Source: Candidatus Woesearchaeota archaeon
GTDB lineage: Archaea; Nanobdellota; Nanobdellia; Woesearchaeales; GW2011-AR9
DNA length: 38,035 nt
Assembly (NCBI GenBank): GCA_018303285.1
Contig: JAGVYL010000014.1
Location: forward strand, 1-38,035
Reading direction: 5' to 3'
Below are positions 16,932 through 25,423 of this stretch, piece by piece. Each line of letters begins with the position of its first letter. The stretch's first letter is position 1. The notes under the pieces were generated by a model. The model saw nothing but the letters and a program-made list of their open reading frames with translations, was not told the DNA's origin and did not search any database. A program made the position numbers and the translations under genes.

Positions 16932-17228
16932 ATGGAAACTTTGGATTATAGCTGGGAAGAAATGGTTACAAGAAGAGTAAAACGCATTGTTCAAAAGACT
17001 CTAGACGATATTGTTCCCACTACGGAAATTTCTCCCGACAGAGCAGAGCGTATAAGAACTGGAGTGGTAGATTATGTAGAGTTTGCCGCTATAAGTTACT
17101 CGGGGAAGGCTTATAAAGCACCCGCGAGATACATCGCAAAGGAACTTTTAGAGAATGTAGAAGGAGAACGCGATCAGTATGTGTTGGAGGAGATAAAGGG
17201 ATTGGCTGATATACTAAGTTTATTATAA
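16932..17228 (+). CDS. Hypothetical protein
   Basis: 98 aa ORF with SD GGAGGAA. Confidence 0.55.
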   Translation: METLDYSWEEMVTRRVKRIVQKTLDDIVPTTEISPDRAERIRTGVVDYVEFAAISYSGKAYKAPARYIAKELLENVEGERDQYVLEEIKGLADILSLL

Positions 17229-17331
17229 ATAAGTTCAATTCTCAATGAATATCCAGAGGAGCGTATAAGTTAGGAATAGCTTTTCTCAAGCTGATTAAAT
17301 AGTCGATGTAGTAATTTAATAAAAAAAACAA

Positions 17332-17454
17332 TAGCCCTGGGCGGACTTTCGTGCAACAACAGATAGTTGCTGGCATTCGAACCGCCGTCAACGGCTCCAA
17401 AGGCCGCTATCCCAAGCCAAAGTTTTGCTTTATTGGCCGCTAGACGACAGGGCT
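17332..17454 (-). tRNA. tRNA-Gln (TTG) with two predicted non-canonical introns
   Basis: Mature model AGCCCTG-TC-GTCT-AGCGGCCAAT-GGAT-A-GCGGC-CTTTGGA-GCCGT-TGAC-GGCGG-TTCGAAT-CCGCC-CAGGGCT-A; inserts of ~19 nt (17413-17431, D-loop) and ~30 nt (17345-17374, T arm). Confidence 0.85.
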
Positions 17455-17513
17455 ATAGTTAAAGAGAATTCTTCAAGTGATTTAAATTCTTTGCTCAGAA
17501 AGTATGTGTATGT

Positions 17514-18302
17514 CTAAGAAAACAGCTCAACAATAATTTTAGCGGCAACAGCCGTTGTTCCCGCGTCTTTTGCCGGATTAACTTCTACTATATCTCCCCC
17601 TTTAAAATTATGCAGTTTCTTCAAGCGGTGTAAAAAATAGATTAACTCCCGGGTGCTTAATCCGCCCGGCTCTAAATAACCCGTGCCCGGAGCAAAAGCT
17701 GGATCTAAGACATCAATATCGATAGAGATATACAATCCATCCCATTTATTTGCTAATTCCATCACTGCTTCCGAGATATCATACAATCCCATAATGGAAA
17801 TGTCTTTGGCCATGAAATTTCTGATCTTGTTCTCTTTCAAAAACAGGAATTCATCTTTATGCCAGTTTCTTACTCCTATCAAAATAACATTTTCTGGCTT
17901 AATCTTTTTCTCATTGATTAAGACTCGCAGAAAATCTTCATGAGTCGGAGGAGAAAAATCCGTGCAGCAGTCCGGATGGGCATCAAATATAACAATCCCT
18001 GGATTTGTATATTTCTCGGCAAATCCTTTGAACGTAGAATAAGTGATAGAATGGTCTCCTCCGATAAAAAATGCAGGAGCAGAAAAAGAAAAACCATCTT
18101 TGGCTGTATTGTAGATACTCTGGTTAGTCTCTTCAATGTTGTTGGGATTTACATTTACTTCAGCAATATCAAAAACCGGAATTTTCCCATCTTCAGTCAA
18201 ATAAAAATTCTTCAGATTTTTAACAATCTCTTTCGGAGCTTGCTCGCAGCCAAGATTCTTGCCAAGACAGCCGCCAGAGAAAGGAACTTTGATCAGTTTC
18301 AT
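17514..18302 (-). CDS. Agmatinase/arginase family ureohydrolase
   Basis: FIGGDHSITY, IVIFDAHPDC, LYISIDIDVLDPAFAPGTGYLEPGG metal-binding motifs. Confidence 0.92.
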   Translation of the reverse strand: MKLIKVPFSGGCLGKNLGCEQAPKEIVKNLKNFYLTEDGKIPVFDIAEVNVNPNNIEETNQSIYNTAKDGFSFSAPAFFIGGDHSITYSTFKGFAEKYTNPGIVIFDAHPDCCTDFSPPTHEDFLRVLINEKKIKPENVILIGVRNWHKDEFLFLKENKIRNFMAKDISIMGLYDISEAVMELANKWDGLYISIDIDVLDPAFAPGTGYLEPGGLSTRELIYFLHRLKKLHNFKGGDIVEVNPAKDAGTTAVAAKIIVELFS

Positions 18303-18303
18303 T

Positions 18304-18975
18304 TTAAGCAGGATAGGCGTTAAGAGAAATGGTGGGGATCGCTATTTCCCATATCTTCTTTGCTTCCGTTTGCACCTCATAAAGAACATCTGCTTCCAGA
18401 TTTTCCAAAGTGCTCGGGTCAGCCCATTCATTTAATTTTTTCCCTCTGCTGTGCCGCCCAATCTTCCTTCGGCAGAGATGCAGCATAGAAGCATTATAAT
18501 CATGATCTGTGAGATAAGCTTTGCTTACATTAGTGATGCGAAAGTTCACTTCTCCTTCAATGCAAATAGTTTTCGGTTCAGGGTCAACAGTCATAACCTT
18601 CACTAAAGGAATCTGCCCGGTTTGCAATTGAATAGAATCCTTGTGAAAGTGGCTTACAAATGGCGGATAGACATATGTCCCCGGCTCTAAATCTTCGGCA
18701 AACCGATTTTTATGCATAGGTTGGCCGTAGAATCCTCTGCGAAATTCTTCTGGAAAATTAGGAGTTAAGAACGGAAGATGGTGATACCATTTCAATGCCT
18801 TTTTTACATCAGCTTCTTTCTGTAAAATTATTTCCAATTCTTCAGAAGGAATCTCTTTGCGTTCTTTTTTCATAATTCTTCCTGAACGGAACAATATTCC
18901 TCTCTGGCCTGTTTCAACTACTTCCCAACAGTCCGCATCTACAATCGTTTCCCACAAATTTTTTATTTCTTCCAT
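18304..18975 (-). CDS. Uncharacterised protein in agmatinase-deoxyhypusine synthase operon
   Basis: 223 aa; start 1 nt after the deoxyhypusine synthase stop; no recognised domain. Confidence 0.75.
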   Translation of the reverse strand: MEEIKNLWETIVDADCWEVVETGQRGILFRSGRIMKKERKEIPSEELEIILQKEADVKKALKWYHHLPFLTPNFPEEFRRGFYGQPMHKNRFAEDLEPGTYVYPPFVSHFHKDSIQLQTGQIPLVKVMTVDPEPKTICIEGEVNFRITNVSKAYLTDHDYNASMLHLCRRKIGRHSRGKKLNEWADPSTLENLEADVLYEVQTEAKKIWEIAIPTISLNAYPA

Positions 18976-18976
18976 C

Positions 18977-19900
18977 TTATTCAGAAACTTTGTCTTTTAC
19001 TGCGGCCCAGATTAAAGGCAAAGCGATAGTAGTATCGCAGATAACATCAACAAACTGGCCTTGCTCCTGCATCTTGCCCCAGGAGATGCCTTCTCTTAAT
19101 TCTGCTCCGGAACTTCCACCCGGTTCAGGTCGATCCATTGTAATCTGGATGCCATACATAGCTCCCTTGGAAAACTGCATGGCTTGCTGGATGTAATTCT
19201 TAGGCACTCCTCCGCCTAGATATATCACTCCGGTCTTTTTAGCAGTCCAAGATAATTCCATCATATCTTTTAAATCTTCAAAAGCTTTAGTCTTTACTTC
19301 CTTGCCCTGAGCTAATTTTCCCCAGAGCATTAGACCAATGCCTGAATCAGAGATGGCCGGACAGAAAAGAGGGATATGTTTCCTATAACACACGGTTAAA
19401 ATAGAATCTTCCTTGTCTAATAATTCTCCTAATTTCCAAAGAAATTGGCTGATGTTTTCAATATTTCTTAATTCTTCAAAATGAGCCGTAAAAAAATCTT
19501 CCATTTTTTCATAGACCCCATTAGGCATAAAAGAGTCATAAATCCGGTCCATCCCTTGTTTGTTCAGTTCAGCATCATTGACCTGATGATGGCCTTGGAA
19601 GTGATGATAACCTAGGGCTTCAATCAAATCATGAGTTAGATTAGCTCCGGTAGAAACTAAGACATCTGCAAAACCGCTTTTTAGCATATCTAACACAATC
19701 TGCTTCATTCCCCCCGGCACCATTCCTCCGGCCAGGCCGAGAAAGACTTTGCACTCTTTATCCTGAGCCATAGCTTCAGCAATCTTGGCTGCTTTAGCGA
19801 TCCGGCCGGCTCCCATCACTCCGGAAGCGGCCATTTCTTGGACTAGCTCTTTGGCAGTCATTCCGACTTTGATTTCTATCTGTTTAACAGGATGCATCAT
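18977..19900 (-). CDS. dys: Deoxyhypusine synthase
   Basis: GLAGGMVPGGMKQIV, STGANLTHDLIEALG, GVIYLGGGVPKNYIQQ (active-site Lys), SSGAELREGISWGK. Confidence 0.93.
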   Translation of the reverse strand: MMHPVKQIEIKVGMTAKELVQEMAASGVMGAGRIAKAAKIAEAMAQDKECKVFLGLAGGMVPGGMKQIVLDMLKSGFADVLVSTGANLTHDLIEALGYHHFQGHHQVNDAELNKQGMDRIYDSFMPNGVYEKMEDFFTAHFEELRNIENISQFLWKLGELLDKEDSILTVCYRKHIPLFCPAISDSGIGLMLWGKLAQGKEVKTKAFEDLKDMMELSWTAKKTGVIYLGGGVPKNYIQQAMQFSKGAMYGIQITMDRPEPGGSSGAELREGISWGKMQEQGQFVDVICDTTIALPLIWAAVKDKVSE

Positions 19901-20003
19901 TTCTTTTTAATTTTTAGGATTATTTAAATGTCTTACCTAAGAAATGGTAAAAAATTATAATTCGTGCATAACATTTAAATAATTTCGAAGAGTTACTGCT
20001 TAA

Positions 20004-21005
20004 ATGTCCTTAGAAAAACTTTTGAAACGGATTCCCCTGAGTTTAACAGCTTTATTTTTAAGCTGCGGTTCTGAGAACGGCCAAAGCGGAGAAGGGGCCG
20101 GCTGCACTTCTGATTACGACTGCAAAGGAGAGCGCATCTGCAGTAGTGGACAGTGCGTTACCCTAGAAGAACGCAATCAAAACAATAATCCATATACTTC
20201 CCCAAATGATGATCCTACTTGTTATCCGGAATGTTCAGATGATTCCTGCAAGGATGATGGTTGCGGAGGAATCTGCGGTCAAGATTGTGGAGAGTGGGGA
20301 GAAGTGCAGGGGATATGCAACGAAGTGGATATTCAATGCTGTTATGGCTCAGCGTGTACTGCGGGCGGTTCTTGTGATGGCTTTACTTTATCTGGATATG
20401 AAGATGATTGTTTTCCGTCATTAACGAAAAGCAATGAAACCCTCCTTTTTTATGATGATTTTGAAGACAAAGAAAAATCAATTGCTCAGTGGAATGATAT
20501 CTTTGATTCAAGCTATCTCAAGCATATCTGTGAAGAGGGAGGTAACCGTTCATTTTGCATAAATGCCGCGGATACAGGTGTTGCTGGTCTCGTGACTACA
20601 GCATTCGGCAATCTTGAGAAGAGTGGTAATAATCAATGGGCAGGATATTCATTAAAATTTCGAGCAAGAACTGATCAAGCAACTATCTATCTCTTATTGA
20701 TGGTAGGAAGTTTACCTCAAGAAAACAACCACGTGTTTTATCTTAATGATATGTGGGGTAATGATTTCTCTAATTCTCAATGGACAGATTATGAAATCTC
20801 TTATAAAAAAGATCCCAATCTTTACGTTTCGTATACTTATCAAGATGGTGATCTGCTTTCTGCGGATTACGGTCTAGCAACTTTTGGGGGAGCAGGATAC
20901 TCCTTAGAAAACTTTAAATTAAAATGGCCGTTGGGTCTTATGCTCGGTTGCGAAGACGGATTAAAATGTTTCATCGATGACATAAAACTAACCGGTTTTA
21001 ATTAA
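20004..21005 (+). CDS. Secreted/lipoprotein-like Cys-rich protein with C-terminal jelly-roll-like domain
   Basis: LLKRIPLSLTALFLSCGS lipobox-like; GCTSDYDCKGERICSSGQCV Cys module; FYDDFED...VFYLNDMW...CFIDDIKLTGF LamG/CBM-like pattern. Confidence 0.65.
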   Translation: MSLEKLLKRIPLSLTALFLSCGSENGQSGEGAGCTSDYDCKGERICSSGQCVTLEERNQNNNPYTSPNDDPTCYPECSDDSCKDDGCGGICGQDCGEWGEVQGICNEVDIQCCYGSACTAGGSCDGFTLSGYEDDCFPSLTKSNETLLFYDDFEDKEKSIAQWNDIFDSSYLKHICEEGGNRSFCINAADTGVAGLVTTAFGNLEKSGNNQWAGYSLKFRARTDQATIYLLLMVGSLPQENNHVFYLNDMWGNDFSNSQWTDYEISYKKDPNLYVSYTYQDGDLLSADYGLATFGGAGYSLENFKLKWPLGLMLGCEDGLKCFIDDIKLTGFN

Positions 21006-24000
21006 TTCTTAATCGTCCCGTCAGCTGCGGCCACCAGAAGTTAATATCATTAGGATCGCTGATGAGCAGATTTTTATTCTTTTCATCGCAAATGACTGAA
21101 AGCTCTCCCTGCAGAGGCAGTTCTTTTCCTTCGTGCGCCTCTTCGGCCAGCCACCACTGTTTTTCCTTCGGCGTGTGGCTGACATAATCACAGATAGGCG
21201 TAACAAAATTATAATAAGAAGCGCTGAGAGTATTATTCCAGACACAGGCCATTGCAGATTTACCTTCGCCGAAGAAGGAGAAGTAACGGGAAGTATCCAT
21301 GCCCGGGCAGATAGTAAATGCACTAGTCACCGTTTTTTCAGCCAGCGGTTCAGGCAGTTGACCAGGCTCCATTTTTTCAATCTTTATTCCAACTAAACCT
21401 CCGACAAAATCAATTGCTCCGCCCACAGCATCTTTAACTCCAGTCCAAATTTTTGTCAAGGTGCTTGGCTCAAACGCAAATTTTTCTGAAGAATAAGCCA
21501 CTAAATTCAGTTTAGGATGATATTTTAAGAAGCCCACAGTTTCCTTGCAGTCAACCCAACCTTCTCCTTCTGTCGGACAATAGCTTTGGATCTCTTCTGG
21601 AATCTCAATACCTAAAGAACGTAAGAAAGAATTGCTGGCATCATCAATTGGCTGATTCAAAGAAACCGCAAAGATAGTCTTCTGTTCTTTGTCTTCTTCG
21701 TGTGTCAACAGGCAGAAGTTATTGACGCAGGTATTTTCTTCATCCGGAATTAAATTTTTATTTGCTCCGCTAAAGCAGAGCTTGCCCGTAGTCTGGCAGG
21801 TCGAATCATCTTTCTTGAACTGGCATCCTTTATCGGCAGAGGTTTTGGTGTAATCCTGCTCTCCTCCGATAAACTGTTCTACATCGTAGACTGCCGAGCC
21901 GTATTCGTTTAAGGTTTCTCGGTATGGTCCGCAATAAAGAGTATACTTTTTATAATTATTATTCTTAGCCAGATCCTGAAGAGAAGTAATCACAAATTTA
22001 GTTCGAGTAGTCCATTCACCATTCTGACAGTAATGGTCAAAGATGGATTCAGTATCATTGATACAGGAAGGAGTGGTTCCTTTGTAAAACTCTCCGGCGG
22101 ATACTCCCGCAGTTGCCCCCTGCATTTCCGGAGATAAGGGGGTGATAGGTGCGACAAAGCATTGAGTTTCCTTTTCACAGTAACCTTGAATTTTATTAGC
22201 CCAATCCCACTTTTTCTCCTGGGCTGTCCAATTTCCCTTGAGGCAGCGATAAGAGACTCCTTCGGTTACTATCTCTTCTCTTTCTGTCTGTGAAGACATA
22301 TCTCCCACGCAGGTAAATCCATTCCAGCAGGAATTCTCAGGGCAGCACTGTTGGGCGGTCAGGGGCTGATGCAGGGCATCGTAATTGAAAGATATTTCGT
22401 TAAAAGCAGGAGGAAGAAGATATAAAGAAAGATTGGCTAAACTGCACATTCCTAACGGAGAGAATTCTACTTGATACTCCCCAGCCAGAGGAGTAAAGGA
22501 AAATAGATAATTATTGCCTGTTTGTTGGGGTGAAGAAAGTGTAATTTTTTCTCCTTTTTTGTTTATTGCAGAAACAAAGAGAGTATTATCAACCTTACAA
22601 TCCGAATTAAATGAAAGTGAATATAGTTTATTTTCCAGATAAAAGAAAGGAGATTTGATTGGATCTGTTCCGGTTATAGTCAGTATATTATTCCCCAAAG
22701 TTAGTATTGACACTAACGGACCTTGTTCCCAATCTTTTATTTTCTTGTCAGCAATTTCCAATTGAGCATTAGGAATCAAATTCCTGCCGAAGACAATCGA
22801 GCCGGAATGATCAAAGACGGCCGGCTCGTAAACATCTTCTGTCGGCTCATACTCTTTAGTTTCTGGATTAAAATTAAACTTGGCCGGAGCCTTGTTCGTC
22901 CAGCCGTTGGCCGAGCAGTAGTTATCGCCGGAAATGGAGCAGAGAGGCATTTCCTTTACTTTTTCTTCCATTCCCGCACTCATCCCGGCCAAATTTGCTC
23001 CGCAGGTAAAGAATTTGCCATTCCCGTTTTCATCTTTTCCCACGATGGCTATGGCGGGGACATTCTTTGCTTCTAAATAGTATTTATTACGGTCTACTTC
23101 TACTTTTTCAGCAGTTATTTTTATTTCAAAAGGTAATCCTTGATTGGCAGCTTTATTATACAATCTAGCCGTTAAATCGTATTTTTCAGGATATAAGTTG
23201 CTCAACTTTACTTTTTCTATTATTTTGTTTGCATCATTAATAATACCTTTAATGAAATATCTGCATTCTTTTCCTGCGTCTTTTTTGCAGGGGTAAGTTT
23301 CTTCTAAACTTTTACCTCCTGCACTAATCGTAAATTTAATCTGTCCCACAGCTTCTCCCTCTTTTAGAGAAATTCCCGCCCAGCAGCCCCGCGGCTTTTC
23401 CGAATCAAGAATCTGATTGCCTTCCTCATCTAATCCGGTGACAAAACCATCATCGGCGTAAAAATCGTCCAAACCAGAGTACATGTCATCCCCGCAGCAT
23501 TCGTTTCCAGTCCAAGTATAGCCGTTGGCTTCACAGGCAGTTTTATCATCAGGCAATTTAGGGCTATCATCAAGGTCAGCAATCCAGCTGCTTTTTCCTT
23601 CTTCAAATTCTTCCTTGCCAGAACAGAACAAGTTGTTATTGCTGCCGCCAATATAAATTTTTTTGATTTGAGCAGGAATAACGGAAATAATGGTCGGTTC
23701 ATTGACTGGATAATAAATATCTGCTGTTAAAGGCACATCTTTTTCTAAATACGGTACGGATAAATAATCATTGAATAAATTATCTTCGATAGGTTTGTTG
23801 TCTGGAGAAAGGCCGGAAAAAATTACTTTAGGATCGAGATTTTCGGTAGCTAACTTAAAATAAGGATCTTCTGTGAAACTAAAGATAAGTTTTAGTATTT
23901 GGCTGTATTCAGGAATAGCTTTTCTTTCGTATTCTGTAGGAACACTAGACAAGGGAATCTGTCCTTCGGCGGAGATTGATTGGATATCTTTGGGATAAAG

Positions 24001-25380
24001 AGTTAATAAGTTCTCTCCCAGGAGTATCTGGCGGGAATAATCATTAATCGGTTTCTGTTCTTCTTCAGTAATGCATTCTTTCCAGAAGCCGAAGGCACCA
24101 TTTCCTAAGCAAAAGAAGCGGCCAGCCTTTCCAATGTCACCGGCACTTTCTATACCTTCTTTTTTCAATAGCCCCGCGTTTGTATCATTACATGTATACC
24201 AGTGCATTCCATTAGAAAGAAAATCTTGGTTCGTATCAACTTTTGTTTTGATTATAAAGCTTCCTTCAGAAGCAGAAATCCATTTCCAGCTTCCTTTGTA
24301 ATTCTCTTTTACGTCTTTATAAACATCAGATATAGATTTCCCGGTTTCTCCACCATAAGTAACAATGTCAGACGTAATCTGTTCATTCATACATAAATAC
24401 TTTTTATCTTTCGAAATACTCCCCAAATCCTCTAATCCGTCATCTCCGCAGCAGCCGGCTTGGTCATTCCATGCCGTGCTGCTAATAATCGTGCCATCAT
24501 CTTTGGTTTCTTTTTCTCCGTAACTGTTTACACAAGCAGCCATATTGCTATCACAATTTCCTCCTTCGGATTCTACATCTTTGCAAATGAGGGGGCTACT
24601 GACCCATTGATAAGAAACTTGAGATGTTTGTTTACAGAAATAGGCATTTGCTCCGTCCTCCGCAACCACAAATTTTTCTAAACTACTGGCATCACAAACA
24701 ATCCACGCATACTCATTATCTGGAGTATACATATTAAGTCCATCAGTATTAAAACAACCATACGATTTTGGAAAAGCAATCTCTTCAGGAAAAATTGGAG
24801 CGGATAGTTTGTTATAATTTCCTTTGATGAGATATTCACTCGGAACAGTATCAAACACAGCACCATCTAAGTCTTTTTTCATTTCTTTATTTGTCGTTAT
24901 GATTGTTCCTGGTTGGATTAAACTAGCTGCACAACCAACATCATAATTTAAATCTGGATCTAGCGTAGATGAAAGATAATAACATCCCGCGGTGGAGCGT
25001 GGAACTTTCCAAACGCATCCATTATCCATTGGAGCCCCCATAAGCCCCGATGATACATCAGCTAATAATAAATTTCCATCTTTAAAATTCTGAAAGATGT
25101 TATATCCTAATAACCCAGAAGAGGTAGGATCATAAAAATCTATACCCCTAAATCCTCGTCCAATAGCATACATAAAATTAAGCTGTTTCACCTCAGCTGT
25201 ATAACCAAGGCAGAAAAAATTTTCTCCTCCAAGTTCATAACCAACATTAAATGCTACCCATATGCACATACCAAAAGATTTTTCTGGATTAATTTCCGCA
25301 TTGTTCAAGGGTAGATAAAGAAGGATTGATAAAAGTATACTCACTATTACCAAAACCAACCTCTTTTTCTCCATTTTCAT
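20998..25380 (-). CDS. Very large secreted Cys-rich surface protein (~1460 aa)
   Basis: Start reset to MKMEKKRLVLVIVSILLSILLYLPLNNA (signal peptide) at 25380; many Cys modules including repeated CCGDD. Confidence 0.85.
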   Translation of the reverse strand: MKMEKKRLVLVIVSILLSILLYLPLNNAEINPEKSFGMCIWVAFNVGYELGGENFFCLGYTAEVKQLNFMYAIGRGFRGIDFYDPTSSGLLGYNIFQNFKDGNLLLADVSSGLMGAPMDNGCVWKVPRSTAGCYYLSSTLDPDLNYDVGCAASLIQPGTIITTNKEMKKDLDGAVFDTVPSEYLIKGNYNKLSAPIFPEEIAFPKSYGCFNTDGLNMYTPDNEYAWIVCDASSLEKFVVAEDGANAYFCKQTSQVSYQWVSSPLICKDVESEGGNCDSNMAACVNSYGEKETKDDGTIISSTAWNDQAGCCGDDGLEDLGSISKDKKYLCMNEQITSDIVTYGGETGKSISDVYKDVKENYKGSWKWISASEGSFIIKTKVDTNQDFLSNGMHWYTCNDTNAGLLKKEGIESAGDIGKAGRFFCLGNGAFGFWKECITEEEQKPINDYSRQILLGENLLTLYPKDIQSISAEGQIPLSSVPTEYERKAIPEYSQILKLIFSFTEDPYFKLATENLDPKVIFSGLSPDNKPIEDNLFNDYLSVPYLEKDVPLTADIYYPVNEPTIISVIPAQIKKIYIGGSNNNLFCSGKEEFEEGKSSWIADLDDSPKLPDDKTACEANGYTWTGNECCGDDMYSGLDDFYADDGFVTGLDEEGNQILDSEKPRGCWAGISLKEGEAVGQIKFTISAGGKSLEETYPCKKDAGKECRYFIKGIINDANKIIEKVKLSNLYPEKYDLTARLYNKAANQGLPFEIKITAEKVEVDRNKYYLEAKNVPAIAIVGKDENGNGKFFTCGANLAGMSAGMEEKVKEMPLCSISGDNYCSANGWTNKAPAKFNFNPETKEYEPTEDVYEPAVFDHSGSIVFGRNLIPNAQLEIADKKIKDWEQGPLVSILTLGNNILTITGTDPIKSPFFYLENKLYSLSFNSDCKVDNTLFVSAINKKGEKITLSSPQQTGNNYLFSFTPLAGEYQVEFSPLGMCSLANLSLYLLPPAFNEISFNYDALHQPLTAQQCCPENSCWNGFTCVGDMSSQTEREEIVTEGVSYRCLKGNWTAQEKKWDWANKIQGYCEKETQCFVAPITPLSPEMQGATAGVSAGEFYKGTTPSCINDTESIFDHYCQNGEWTTRTKFVITSLQDLAKNNNYKKYTLYCGPYRETLNEYGSAVYDVEQFIGGEQDYTKTSADKGCQFKKDDSTCQTTGKLCFSGANKNLIPDEENTCVNNFCLLTHEEDKEQKTIFAVSLNQPIDDASNSFLRSLGIEIPEEIQSYCPTEGEGWVDCKETVGFLKYHPKLNLVAYSSEKFAFEPSTLTKIWTGVKDAVGGAIDFVGGLVGIKIEKMEPGQLPEPLAEKTVTSAFTICPGMDTSRYFSFFGEGKSAMACVWNNTLSASYYNFVTPICDYVSHTPKEKQWWLAEEAHEGKELPLQGELSVICDEKNKNLLISDPNDINFWWPQLTGRLRIN

Positions 25381-25381
25381 T

Positions 25382-25405
25382 AAGATTATTCTTGGGGTTT
25401 TTAAA
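25382..25405 (-). promoter_or_regulatory. Promoter block TTTAAAAACCCCAAGAATAATCTT (copy 1)
   Basis: Identical 24-mer directly upstream of two genes; contains TATA-like TTTAAAAA about 20-25 nt before ATG. Confidence 0.75.
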
Positions 25406-25423
25406 GTTATATTATTATCTTCT

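Noticed and set aside
21990-24866. Small ORFs inside the giant surface protein (both strands)
   Set aside because: Shadow ORFs of a long Cys/Ser-rich gene; no SD or domain support.
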